Part shown: piece by piece, positions 27,473 to 36,313 of the stretch
How the letters are laid out: each line of letters starts with the position of its first letter
Numbering within the stretch: the first letter of the stretch is position 1
From: Gemmatimonadota bacterium
GTDB taxonomy: Bacteria > Gemmatimonadota > Gemmatimonadetes > Longimicrobiales > Gaopeijiaceae
Assembly: GCA_022564055.1 (NCBI GenBank)
Contig: JADFMD010000013.1
Coordinates: 1 to 50,430 of the forward strand
Reading direction: 5' to 3'
DNA: 50,430 nucleotides
The notes under the pieces: model-generated
What the model saw: only the letters and a program-made list of their open reading frames with translations
Databases searched by the model: none
What the model was told of the DNA's origin: nothing
Program-made: the position numbers and the translations under genes

Positions 27473-28112
27473 GCTCGGCATCAAAATCTGTGGCATCACG
27501 ACGCCGGAGGACGCGGTTGCGGCACGAGAACTCGGGGCCGACTACCTGGGCATGATTCTTTCCCAGGGATTTCCGAGGAGCATTCTGCCCGACGAGGCCG
27601 TGGACATCGGGCTGGTTGCCGAAGCTCCTCTCGTGGCTGTCTTCGTGGACGAATCGCTGGACGAGGCCGAACGCATCGCCGGGTTGTCCGGGGTTTCGGT
27701 GATCCAGTTGCACGGTGAGGAGGACGGCGAATACGCAGAGGAGTTGCACAGGCGGGGAGAGTGGGCCATTTGGAAGGCTGTTCGGGTCCGAGACGCCGAA
27801 GATGTGACCAGGGCTTTGAAGGCCGTCGGAGCTTCGGTAGACGGCCTGCTCCTCGATGGGTGGCATCCCGACCGGGCCGGAGGCAGCGGAGCTTCGTTCT
27901 CCTGGGAGGGTGTGCGGGCCGTGCGGGACCGCATCCCGCACGACTTAAAAGTGATCTGCGCAGGGGGCCTCACTCCGGGGAACGTAGCCGACGCGGTGCA
28001 GGTCCTTCGGCCCGACATCGTCGACGTCAGTTCCGGTGTGGAGCTGCACGTTCGCCGCAAAGACCGGAAGCTGATGCAGGCCTTCGTTCAGAACGCCCGC
28101 ATGGGAAAGTGA
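27465..28112 (+). CDS. trpF: Phosphoribosylanthranilate isomerase
   Basis: TIM-barrel isomerase (215 aa) acting between TrpD and TrpC. It has the catalytic cysteine in KICGITTPEDA, QLHGEE, the catalytic aspartate in LLLDGWHPDRAGG and the phosphate-binding AGGLTPGNV. The ATG at 27465 overlaps the trpC stop by eight bases and gives the standard N-terminus; the open frame extends upstream within trpC but is not conserved. trpB follows after 35 bases. Confidence 0.96.
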   Translation: MSELGIKICGITTPEDAVAARELGADYLGMILSQGFPRSILPDEAVDIGLVAEAPLVAVFVDESLDEAERIAGLSGVSVIQLHGEEDGEYAEELHRRGEWAIWKAVRVRDAEDVTRALKAVGASVDGLLLDGWHPDRAGGSGASFSWEGVRAVRDRIPHDLKVICAGGLTPGNVADAVQVLRPDIVDVSSGVELHVRRKDRKLMQAFVQNARMGK

Positions 28113-28147
28113 GGGGCATCGACGAATGGTACCGAGAACGGTGACTC

Positions 28148-29350
28148 ATGGTGAATATCATGGAAGCTAAAGGGGAGCGATTCGGCCCATATGGGGGCCG
28201 GTACGTACCCGAAACGCTCATCTCGGCTCTGGACGAACTGGGTGCCGCCTACGAAGAGGCGACAGCCGATTCCGTCTTCTGCGAAGAGCTCGATCTCCTC
28301 CTTCGCGACTACGTGGGCCGCCCCTCTCCACTTTACCACGCTTCCCGATTGGAGGCGTCCGTGGATGGGGCTCCGATTTTTCTGAAGCGAGAAGACCTCA
28401 ACCACACCGGTGCCCACAAGATCAACAACACCATCGGGCAAGCCCTGCTGGCCCGCCGCATGGGAAAGCACCGAATCATCGCCGAGACCGGGGCCGGCCA
28501 ACACGGCGTTGCCACGGCGACGGCATGCGCACTCTTCGATCTCGAGTGTGTCGTTTACATGGGCGAGGTCGACGTGGACCGTCAGGCGTTGAACGTCTAC
28601 CGCATGGAACTCCTCGGCGCGGAGGTCAGGCCGGTCGGGTCCGGGACGCGCACGCTCAAGGACGCGACCAATGAAGCCATCCGTGATTGGGTCACCAACG
28701 TCGAAACGACGCACTACATCATCGGCTCCGTCGTGGGTCCATCACCGTTCCCGCGAATCGTGCGTGATTTCCAGGCCGTGATCGGGCACGAGGCGCGGGA
28801 GCAGATGCTCGAGCGCACCGGCGCGCTACCGGCAGCGGTCGTGGCGTGTGTGGGCGGCGGATCGAACGCCATGGGTATCTTCCACGCCTTTCGCGAAGAC
28901 GACGGAGTGGAGTTCATCGGCGTCGAGGCCGCGGGGGAGGGCCTCGACTCCGGAAGGCACTCGGCCACGCTTGCTGCAGGACGGCCCGGTGTACTGCATG
29001 GGGCCATGAGTTACCTGCTGCAGGATGCGGACGGTCAGGTAGCGCCCGCGCACTCGATCTCTGCGGGCCTCGACTACCCAGGTGTAGGACCCGAACACTC
29101 TTACCTAAAGGACATTGGGCGCGCTCGGTATGCCTCCATCACGGACAAAGAGGCCCTGGCGGCTTTTCACCGGTTATCCGAGCTGGAGGGGATCACTCCG
29201 GCGCTAGAGAGCGCACACGCGATAGCGCATGTCCTGAAGATTGCGCCCGATTACAAGGAGCGTGGATCACTCTTGGTGTGCCTGAGCGGGAGGGGCGATA
29301 AGGACGTGGATTATGTTGCTCGCATCGAAGAAGGAGAACATTATCTTTAA
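28148..29350 (+). CDS. trpB: Tryptophan synthase beta chain
   Basis: PLP enzyme (400 aa) that condenses indole with serine. The PLP lysine is Lys91 in [10 protein letters not shown]. The phosphate-binding loop is [10 protein letters not shown], and [13 protein letters not shown] opens the protein as in standard TrpB1. The AETGAGQHG loop is present as well. The partner gene trpA is not next: two signalling-type genes (29361-32554) lie between, although spacing stays tight, with 10 bases to the next start. Confidence 0.97.
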   Translation: MVNIMEAKGERFGPYGGRYVPETLISALDELGAAYEEATADSVFCEELDLLLRDYVGRPSPLYHASRLEASVDGAPIFLKREDLNHTGAHKINNTIGQALLARRMGKHRIIAETGAGQHGVATATACALFDLECVVYMGEVDVDRQALNVYRMELLGAEVRPVGSGTRTLKDATNEAIRDWVTNVETTHYIIGSVVGPSPFPRIVRDFQAVIGHEAREQMLERTGALPAAVVACVGGGSNAMGIFHAFREDDGVEFIGVEAAGEGLDSGRHSATLAAGRPGVLHGAMSYLLQDADGQVAPAHSISAGLDYPGVGPEHSYLKDIGRARYASITDKEALAAFHRLSELEGITPALESAHAIAHVLKIAPDYKERGSLLVCLSGRGDKDVDYVARIEEGEHYL

Positions 29351-29360
29351 GTGAGTAACT

Positions 29361-31148
29361 GTGCATTCGACTCAGTGCGAGGCACCATTGACCGACACCC
29401 CCCCCGAAATCTCCGACGCGACCCCGGCCGAGGGCGAGGACTGGGCGGAAGGAGACGACCTTCCAGTCGCCGAAGTCCGATCGCTTTTCATCGTGCTCGG
29501 CAAGGCCCTTAGGGCGTTCCAGCTCTACGACCAAAACAACCCGGTTCGGAAGCGCTTCGTCGCGAACCTTCGTGAGTCCTTCGAGGAGCTATGGGAGGAA
29601 GTCGAGGGCCTCAATCTGTCGGTGGAAGAGGACCGGATTCTCCTGGTGGGAGAAGAGATCTACCAGAGTTCTTCTCGCTCGGATTCCCTCGCGTTCCTGC
29701 TCTACAAGGACGGGATCCGTGATATCACGTTTCTCCCGGGCGTCGAGGGTCCGGAGATCACGAAGATTCTCGGCGTGCTCCAGCGTGCGAAGATGCTCAA
29801 GAGCGCGGAGGCCGATGACCTTCTGACGATGCTTTGGGAGCAGGACCTCGAGTTTTTCCAATGCAGGTCCGTGGACCAGATCACGGAAGGGGCCGTACTT
29901 CCCACGGCTCAGGCGGAGGAGGATCGGGCCGGTTTGGCTCAGGTCCTCGAGGGTGAGGCCAAAGCCGCCGAAGATGGGGCTGGTGACCAGGCCGGCGCAG
30001 CGGAAGGAGAGCCCCCGCCACCCAAGATCGGCCAGGATTTTTCCCCGACGCTTTACGCTCTCGATCCCGATGAAAAGGTGCAGCTTCAGCGGGCGTTAGC
30101 ATCCGAGATGTCCCGAGATCTGCGGCATGAGGTCCTCGCGGCACTCTTCGACCGATTGGAAGAACCCGGGTATCCGGACCGCAAGACAGAGATCATCAAG
30201 ATCTTTCGCGGCCTCCTGCCAACCTTGTTGAGTCGTGGGGACGTCGAGTCCGCGGCAAACATCTTGGAAGAGTTGGCTGCGGTGCGCGCCGATCCGGAAA
30301 TTCTGGACGAGGTCCGCCAAAAGGAGTGTGATGAGCTCTTGGACGACCTCTCAGCCCCGGAAACGCTCGAGGAGCTGGTACGTGGTCTTCAAGATGGTAC
30401 GATCGATGTTCCTGTCGAGGTATTGGGCCGGCTTCTACGGTTCCTCCGGGCCGGTGCGCTTCCGATACTTCTCTTGGCGGCTGAGCAGGAGGAAATGCCC
30501 GCCCTCAAGGAAACTCTGCGCGATGCGGTTCATGGTATTGCGGAGGAGAATCCTGAAGCGGTCCTCTCCTTACTCGAGGATCGGGACCCAGTCGTCACGT
30601 CCGGAGCGGTGCGCCTTGTCGGAAGGATGGGAATAGCGGAGGCATCCCCCAAGCTCGCGGGCCTGATGAACCATCCCGATGCCGGCGTCAGGCTTGCCCT
30701 CATCGAGACGATTCAGTTGCTCGCGGACGTCACCACGCCAGATACACTCATTGGCGCGCTTTCCGACGACGATCGCGATGTACGCGTCGCGGCGGCGGGA
30801 GCGCTGGCGGAGCTCGGGGTCGAGACGGCCGCATCGGCCTTGGAGGCGTTGGTCACCGGAAAGGAGATTCGCCAGGCCGATCTCACCGAGAAGATCGCGA
30901 TCTTCGAAAGCTACGGGGTACTGGGCGGTTCCCGGGCGACCGATGTGCTTAACGAAATCCTCAACAAGAAGGGTTTTCTCGGACGGCGTGAGCCGTCTCA
31001 AATCCGCGCGTCCGCGGCCCGGGCCTTGGGCAAGGGCGGGCTTCCCGGTGCTCATGAGGCCCTTCTGGCGGCGCAGCGGGATACCGACGCCGTCGTCCGC
31101 ACCGCGGTGCGCCAAGCTCTCGAGGGAGTCGGGGAGGAGGCCGAGTGA
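29361..31148 (+). CDS. HEAT-repeat protein with a conserved N-terminal module, partner of the HD-GYP protein
   Basis: A 595-aa soluble protein of unknown function. Residues about 44-140 form a module (LGKALRAFQLYDQNNPV ... FLPGVEGPEI) that is also found, diverged, at the N-terminus of the next protein. Residues about 180-225 are an acidic, Ala/Pro-rich linker. Residues about 385-595 are HEAT-like helical repeats (LMNHPDAGVRLALIETIQLL, LSDDDRDVRVAAAGALAEL). The GTG start has AAGTGAG five bases upstream; TTG at 29388 with GCGAGG is an equal alternative. Its stop overlaps the HD-GYP gene by GTGA. It probably scaffolds or regulates that protein (inference). It sits between trpB and trpA. Confidence 0.85.
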   Translation: MHSTQCEAPLTDTPPEISDATPAEGEDWAEGDDLPVAEVRSLFIVLGKALRAFQLYDQNNPVRKRFVANLRESFEELWEEVEGLNLSVEEDRILLVGEEIYQSSSRSDSLAFLLYKDGIRDITFLPGVEGPEITKILGVLQRAKMLKSAEADDLLTMLWEQDLEFFQCRSVDQITEGAVLPTAQAEEDRAGLAQVLEGEAKAAEDGAGDQAGAAEGEPPPPKIGQDFSPTLYALDPDEKVQLQRALASEMSRDLRHEVLAALFDRLEEPGYPDRKTEIIKIFRGLLPTLLSRGDVESAANILEELAAVRADPEILDEVRQKECDELLDDLSAPETLEELVRGLQDGTIDVPVEVLGRLLRFLRAGALPILLLAAEQEEMPALKETLRDAVHGIAEENPEAVLSLLEDRDPVVTSGAVRLVGRMGIAEASPKLAGLMNHPDAGVRLALIETIQLLADVTTPDTLIGALSDDDRDVRVAAAGALAELGVETAASALEALVTGKEIRQADLTEKIAIFESYGVLGGSRATDVLNEILNKKGFLGRREPSQIRASAARALGKGGLPGAHEALLAAQRDTDAVVRTAVRQALEGVGEEAE

Positions 31149-32554
31149 GTTCGCTGGACGACACAGTAAACATTCAGGAAGTTGGCGGAAAACTGCTCAC
31201 CGCGATCTATGTCGCCCTACGTTCGATGCGACTTTATCCGGTCGAGAACGTGCAGGTCCAGCAGTTGATCGACGACCTGCAAGGACAGGTGGTCGCCCTC
31301 CTAGAGAGTGATGAGGGGGCGTTCGACCTCAATATCTCGGGTGACTTTTTCTTTCTCAATGAGACCCGGCTGCGGCTTGATCTGTCCAACTTCTCGACCT
31401 TCGGAAACCTGGCATCCGTGCTGACCAGTCACGGCATCGGGGAGGTCAACGTGGCACCCGGCGTAGAGAGCGAGGAGTGGGCCTCTTTCCTGGCTCTCCT
31501 CTTGGGGGACCCGGGCGACGAACCTCTTCCGGCGTTCCTCGACGCCCTGAGCCAGACGTCGGCGGAGCATATCGACGTCCGGCCTCTGGTCGAGTCGCAA
31601 GAGCCCGAGCTGGTCGAGCGGGACGCGCTCGTTGAGGCCAAGGGAACGTACGCGCAGTCGGTGAGGGTAGCGAAGGATGTGCTCACCGGAGTACGCCTGG
31701 GGAAGGCGGTGAATGCCCGGAAGGTGAAGCGGGCTGTTCAGGGCATCGTCGACCAGGTCCTCGACAACGAGTCCTCGATGGTCACGATGACGACGCTGCG
31801 CGGTTTCGACGAGTACACGTTCACCCACTCGGTGAACGTCTGCATCTTCAGCGTCGTCATCGGGCAACGGCTCGGGTTCACGAAGCTACAGCTGTACGAA
31901 TTGGGTCTTGGCGCACTGCTTCACGATATCGGCAAGATGCGTGTGGACACCGAGATCATAAACAAGGCCGGTGGACTGACCGAAGAGGAGTGGACCCAGC
32001 TCAAGGAGCACCCCACCGAGGGGCTGCTCCTCCTGTTCGACATGGGTGGCTTTGCCGAGTTGCCGTTCCGCCAGATGCTCATTGCCTACGAGCATCATAT
32101 GAAGATCGATCTCTCCGGGTATCCTCAGAACGAACGAACCCGGGAGCTCGGACTGTTCTCAAAGATCGTCGCCGTGGCGGACGGCTTCGACGCGGGCACT
32201 TCGGTACGGAGTTACCAGTACGAGCCTTGGCCTCCGGATGAGGTGCTCAAGGAGATGAGGGACAACCCCCGGCGTGGCTTCGATCAACTGATCGTGAAGG
32301 CTCTGATCACATCGACAGGTGTGTATCCGGTCGGCACGTTGGTGATTCTGGACACGCATGAGTTGGCCGTGGTATCCAAGACCCATTCGGAAGTCGAGCA
32401 CCTCCACCGCCCCATGGTGAAGGTGATTTCTGATGGCAAGGGTGGGCCGTTGGAAACCCCAGTCACGGTGGACCTTTCTCTCGGCGAGCGCACCATCGTG
32501 AGGACGACAGACGCGCAAAAATATGGCATCCGCGTCAGCGACTACCTCATCTGA
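31145..32554 (+). CDS. HD-GYP-type phosphohydrolase with N-terminal module
   Basis: A 469-aa protein. The N-terminal module (about 18-120; ALRSMRLYPVENVQV ... APGVES) is homologous to the preceding HEAT protein. The HD-GYP domain (about 200-400) has His228, HD at 260-261 (HDIGK), His289, His317-His318, Asp322, GYP at 325-327 and Asp346. The canonical HHE is HHM here and DG is DL, so one expected metal ligand is missing. The family usually degrades cyclic di-GMP; activity is plausible but not assured. No receiver or membrane segment is seen. Translationally coupled (GTGA) to the HEAT gene; trpA follows after 61 bases. Confidence 0.9.
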   Translation: MSSLDDTVNIQEVGGKLLTAIYVALRSMRLYPVENVQVQQLIDDLQGQVVALLESDEGAFDLNISGDFFFLNETRLRLDLSNFSTFGNLASVLTSHGIGEVNVAPGVESEEWASFLALLLGDPGDEPLPAFLDALSQTSAEHIDVRPLVESQEPELVERDALVEAKGTYAQSVRVAKDVLTGVRLGKAVNARKVKRAVQGIVDQVLDNESSMVTMTTLRGFDEYTFTHSVNVCIFSVVIGQRLGFTKLQLYELGLGALLHDIGKMRVDTEIINKAGGLTEEEWTQLKEHPTEGLLLLFDMGGFAELPFRQMLIAYEHHMKIDLSGYPQNERTRELGLFSKIVAVADGFDAGTSVRSYQYEPWPPDEVLKEMRDNPRRGFDQLIVKALITSTGVYPVGTLVILDTHELAVVSKTHSEVEHLHRPMVKVISDGKGGPLETPVTVDLSLGERTIVRTTDAQKYGIRVSDYLI

Positions 32555-32615
32555 GGTCTCACCTTGCCTGAGGTTCTTCCTTTGAGTTCCCTCCTCTGTA
32601 CCCTTTTCGAGTCCC

Positions 32616-33422
32616 ATGCCGAGTATCTCTGAGAGGTTCGCGGAGCGGCGGAGCGAGGGGCGATCTACCCTGGTTCCCTACGTGACGTCCGGATTTCCGT
32701 CCCGGTCCGCAACCCTAGACGTGCTGGCGGGCCTGGCGGAGGCCGGCGGCGACGTGCTGGAGCTTGGGATCCCCTTCAGTGACCCGCTCGCAGATGGCCC
32801 GACCATCCAGGAGGCCACGTTCCGGGCCCTCGAGGCGGGAATGACGGTCGAGGGCACCCTCGAGTTGCTCGGGGAGTTCAGGCGCGAGTCGGACACCCCC
32901 ATCGTTCTCTTCAGCTACCTGAATCCGCTCCTCCGATATGGCCTCGAGGCCTTTCTCGCGGACGCAGAACAGGCCGGGGCGCAGGGCTTGCTTCTCACCG
33001 ATGTCCCTACCGGCACCGATCCGTTGGTCGAGGATGCGATCCTCACTTCTGGCCTGGACTTCATCCGCCTGATCGCGCCCACGACCCGACCGGAGCGGGC
33101 TTCCGCGATCGGGAAGACGGGCCAGGGTTTCCTGTATTACATCTCCAGGACGGGAGTGACGGGCGCTCGTGAAGCCCTGGCCGAAGGCTTGGAGGAAGAG
33201 GTGAGGGCTCTCCGCGAAGTCGTCGAGCTTCCGGTGGCGGTGGGTTTCGGGATCTCCACGCCGGAACAGGCGGCGTTGATCAGCGGTGTCGCCGATGGCG
33301 TGATCGTCGGGAGCGCGCTGATCCAGGCCTTGGACGAGGGCGGTCCAGAGGGGGCGGGGGCGTTCCTGGCAACCTTGCGGTCCGCCATGGATCGTGTGGC
33401 GAACGAGCGCGAGCTCTCCTAA
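32616..33422 (+). CDS. trpA: Tryptophan synthase alpha chain
   Basis: TIM-barrel subunit (268 aa) that releases indole from indole-3-glycerol phosphate. The catalytic residues Glu49 and Asp60 lie in LELGIPFSDPLADGPTIQ, with the same numbering as the Salmonella enzyme. FSYLNPLLRYG, YYISRTGVTGAR and GFGISTPEQ are conserved. It is separated from trpB by the HEAT/HD-GYP pair. The 61-base gap before it holds nothing recognisable. Its TAA overlaps the TAG of convergent rqcH within CTAA. Confidence 0.97.
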   Translation: MPSISERFAERRSEGRSTLVPYVTSGFPSRSATLDVLAGLAEAGGDVLELGIPFSDPLADGPTIQEATFRALEAGMTVEGTLELLGEFRRESDTPIVLFSYLNPLLRYGLEAFLADAEQAGAQGLLLTDVPTGTDPLVEDAILTSGLDFIRLIAPTTRPERASAIGKTGQGFLYYISRTGVTGAREALAEGLEEEVRALREVVELPVAVGFGISTPEQAALISGVADGVIVGSALIQALDEGGPEGAGAFLATLRSAMDRVANERELS

Positions 33423-35080
33423 CCCCCTCCTCCGCGCTTCTTGAGCCGATCCAGAAGAGAGGGATCGGGTGCGACGAACAACGTCTTTGCACGATCTATT
33501 TGGACACTGCCCGGGGGAGCTTTTCTCGGCTTTCGCACGTACTTCCTCCTTGTCCAATCCACCGGCACACTCCCGGATGTTCGTGCCTTGGAGTGCAGGG
33601 CGGCGAGGTTGGCTGCCTGCTCCAGATCCCTAGCCGGCGGCGCCTCTCCTGCCTTCCACCGGAGTACGACGTGTGCACCCGCCGAATGTCTCGCATGAAG
33701 CCAGATATCGTCGGGTGCGGAATGCTTGAAGGTCAGTTGATCGTTGGCTTTGGAGCCCCGTCCGACCCGCACCTCCAAACCCCCCGACGTCCAGTATCGG
33801 CGGTAGGGAAGGATGGGTCCGGGGGCGCTCGCTGTTGCTCGACCCCCTGTTCCCGACTCGGGGAGCACCGCGCTGATCTCGTCCGCCGATGCCTTCCCAG
33901 CTCGAACCTGGTCGAGAAGGGCGCCCAGTTCGACCACGCGGGACTCTGCCTCTCGGATCAGAGCCGGTAATTTCGCCCGCGCCCGCTCGGCGCGCCCTCC
34001 ACGGTCGTAAAATCGCTCGGCATTCCGCTGCGGAGAGAGCGCGGGATCGAGAACGATCGTTTCCGAGGCGCCCTCGAAGCCCGGTAGGGTCACCTCGTCG
34101 GCTCCCTTTCTCACGAGGTGCAGGTGGGCGAGAATCAGGTCTCCCTGGATGCGGAGTGCTCGTGGGTCTGGGGTGGCCCCGAGTTCACGCTCTAGCTTGC
34201 CCCGCTTCTTGCGCACCGCGCGGAGGGCGTCCTCCAGGGCGTTCGTCCATGGAGAGGGGGTCAGTATCGCGGCGGCTCCAGCGGCCCGTCGGACTTCCTC
34301 GACAGCTTTGAGGAGCGTTTCTGATGTTCGGTGCCGGTACCCTGGCAACTCGGCCGGATAGGGCTGGTCTCCCCACTCGCAACCGAGGATATAGGCCGGC
34401 CCCGGGGTTCGGCCGGTGTCTGTTCCAAGACCGACCGTCCTCAGATGAAGCCAGCGCTCGTAGCCGGCCTCGAGCGACGACGCCCCGTCCAGGAGCGCGG
34501 GAGCGTTGATGGGAGACGTGAAAGCCACCTCGTGAAGGAGCAGGCGCGTTCTTCCCTTCAGCGTATGCTCGGTTTCGAGGATCTCGAGCCAGTCCTGTAG
34601 GCTCAGGGGCTTATCCACGCCGCGCCTCTCCGAGCGTGGCTTCGGATAGGGGCTTCCGATCCGGGGCGCACGCGTCCCCGAGCGCGGCACCAGGATATGC
34701 TTGACCGTCCACTTCTCTCCCGCGACTACGGTAGCGTTGCTGCGGCCCGATACGAATTCGACGACGATCCGAATCGAGCCTCCCCGCCCGCGGAAACGGG
34801 TCAGCACGAATACGAGGACCCTCTCGTCCGGAATGGGCTCGACCCCCTCCAGTCTACACGGGAAAGTGCGGCTCCCCTCTGGAGGCTCGGACGCGTCGAG
34901 TACCTCCACGCCGAGGCGGGAGCGCGCGAGATCGAGCACCACGGTCACGTGGCGAAAGTAGGCGTGGAGGGTCGCGGCGCCGTGATCCAGAAAGATCCCC
35001 TTGAGCCGCTCCCCTACCAGGGCGTGGCTCAGTTCGGCGGCTATCGCGGCGGTCAGAACGGGATCCCATCGCATCGTCAT
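33419..35080 (-). CDS. NFACT-family protein (RqcH-like ribosome quality control factor)
   Basis: A 553-aa protein with an N-terminal NFACT-N domain (about 1-170, SGRSNATVV), a coiled-coil/helical middle (about 290-430) and a C-terminal NFACT-R/DUF814 domain (YWTSGGLEVRVGRGSKANDQLT ... DIWLHARHSAGAHVV). Such proteins bind the 50S-peptidyl-tRNA complex and add alanine tails, marking stalled products. NFACT-N is shortened, and the usual Asp-Arg pair reads DERV here, so the tailing site may be altered. The ATG at 35080 is chosen (MTMRWDPVL); an upstream frame extension is not conserved. No Shine-Dalgarno sequence. Often mis-called a fibronectin-binding protein. Confidence 0.87.
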   Translation of the reverse strand: MTMRWDPVLTAAIAAELSHALVGERLKGIFLDHGAATLHAYFRHVTVVLDLARSRLGVEVLDASEPPEGSRTFPCRLEGVEPIPDERVLVFVLTRFRGRGGSIRIVVEFVSGRSNATVVAGEKWTVKHILVPRSGTRAPRIGSPYPKPRSERRGVDKPLSLQDWLEILETEHTLKGRTRLLLHEVAFTSPINAPALLDGASSLEAGYERWLHLRTVGLGTDTGRTPGPAYILGCEWGDQPYPAELPGYRHRTSETLLKAVEEVRRAAGAAAILTPSPWTNALEDALRAVRKKRGKLERELGATPDPRALRIQGDLILAHLHLVRKGADEVTLPGFEGASETIVLDPALSPQRNAERFYDRGGRAERARAKLPALIREAESRVVELGALLDQVRAGKASADEISAVLPESGTGGRATASAPGPILPYRRYWTSGGLEVRVGRGSKANDQLTFKHSAPDDIWLHARHSAGAHVVLRWKAGEAPPARDLEQAANLAALHSKARTSGSVPVDWTRRKYVRKPRKAPPGSVQIDRAKTLFVAPDPSLLDRLKKRGGGG

Positions 35081-35240
35081 GGACCAAAGATAGGGGAGAA
35101 CCGAGCGTGCGCCTGGCCGATCGGTGGGGCCTCGGCTAGCTTTTGGCGCTGTCAGTTTGCGGATGACAAGACCCAGCGATGCCCGAACCCAAAACCCACC
35201 TAGTGATCGAGCGTGCTCCCATTCCCACCGGAAGGCGGGC

Positions 35241-35846
35241 GTGAGCGAACTCCATCCCTGGGTCGCGGCGGCGGCTACCGGTGTGCTTCCCGATTGGGCC
35301 GTCGCCCGGAAAAAACGCAGGGCGCACATGGCGCGGGTGGCGGAGCTGCTGCGGGAGTGGGGCGAGGCCCGGGGGGATCACCGTCGGGACGTCGAGCGTT
35401 GGTGCGCAGTGGGGTATCTTCATGATGTCTTGCGTGATGCGGATCCAGATGATCTCCGCGCAGAGCTATCAAGTCCGTGGGACCAGTTGCCGGACGAAGT
35501 TATCCACGGTCCTGCCGCAGCGGACCGCCTCCGCCGGGGCGGCGTCAGGGACGAACCCCTTCTTACCGCTGTCGCGTGCCACACGCTGGGAAGTCCAGAC
35601 TTCGATGACATTGGAAAAGCGCTCTATGTGGCGGACTTCCTCGAGCCCGGTCGTCAACTTCAGCCAAAGTGGAGGGCTCGGCTGCGCGAGGAAATGCCTG
35701 AGCGCCTCGATACCGTGGCCAAGGCCGTGGTAGGGAAGCGGATCCAGTTCCTGATCAAGAAAGGGCGTCCCGTACCACTGGAAACCCTCGGACTGTGGAA
35801 CCGACTGGCGAAGGGGAGGTTATGGGCGAGCGCCTCCGAGGTCTGA
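35241..35846 (+). CDS. YqeK-like HD-domain hydrolase
   Basis: A 201-aa HD-superfamily enzyme resembling YqeK, which cleaves diadenosine tetraphosphate symmetrically. Metal ligands in order: His29 (RRAHM), His61-Asp62 (YLHDVL), His89 (IHG), His114 (ACHTLG) and Asp132 (YVADFLEPGR). The YVADxxEPGR block is characteristic of YqeK. The GTG at 35241 has GGAAGG five bases upstream; the frame is open further upstream, but the extra residues look unconserved. The usual neighbours nadD and rsfS are absent. A LytR_C protein overlaps its 3' end. Confidence 0.82.
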   Translation: MSELHPWVAAAATGVLPDWAVARKKRRAHMARVAELLREWGEARGDHRRDVERWCAVGYLHDVLRDADPDDLRAELSSPWDQLPDEVIHGPAAADRLRRGGVRDEPLLTAVACHTLGSPDFDDIGKALYVADFLEPGRQLQPKWRARLREEMPERLDTVAKAVVGKRIQFLIKKGRPVPLETLGLWNRLAKGRLWASASEV

Positions 35847-36307
35847 TCCTCCTCGGCGTCGTTCTGGCCACGGGAATTTTCATCGGATCGGCCATATCGC
35901 AGTGGAACCCTCTACCCCAGCAGGCAATCGTGACGCCGCCGCGGAATTCCACGGCCGCCGGTTTGGGTCGCGTACGGGTGGAGGTGCTCAACGCCGGGGG
36001 AAGGGAGGACATGGCTCGCCTTGCCACCGATCACCTTCGGGACCGAGGTTTCGACGTCGTCTACTTCGGGAATGCTGAGACGTTCGGGCAGGATTCCACC
36101 CTCGTGCTCGACCGGGTGGGAAGGCCGAGAGCGGCTGCTGCGGTCGGGCAAGCGCTCGGTACGGACTGGGTGGAAAGCCAACCCGATGCGAACCTTTACC
36201 TTGATGTCACCGTACTGCTGGGTAGTGAATGGGTTCCCGACGTGAGCGAGGAAGACGGCGAAGTGGGTATCGTGCCTTGGTGGGACGTTCGCAGGTTTCT
36301 ACGATAA
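35822..36307 (+). CDS. LytR C-terminal domain protein
   Basis: A 161-aa protein with one N-terminal transmembrane helix (GLILLGVVLATGIFIGSAI, about 7-25) and a LytR_C domain (about 50-140; VRVEVLNAGGREDMARLATDHLR, then the Gly-rich LGTDWVESQP segment). Stand-alone LytR_C domains are found in envelope proteins of unknown role and are thought to bind cell-wall polymers. The ATG at 35822 follows GGGGAGG closely and overlaps yqeK by 25 bases. It is followed six bases later by lepB, which suggests an envelope or export context. Confidence 0.78.
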   Translation: MGERLRGLILLGVVLATGIFIGSAISQWNPLPQQAIVTPPRNSTAAGLGRVRVEVLNAGGREDMARLATDHLRDRGFDVVYFGNAETFGQDSTLVLDRVGRPRAAAAVGQALGTDWVESQPDANLYLDVTVLLGSEWVPDVSEEDGEVGIVPWWDVRRFLR

Positions 36308-36313
36308 GCGACT

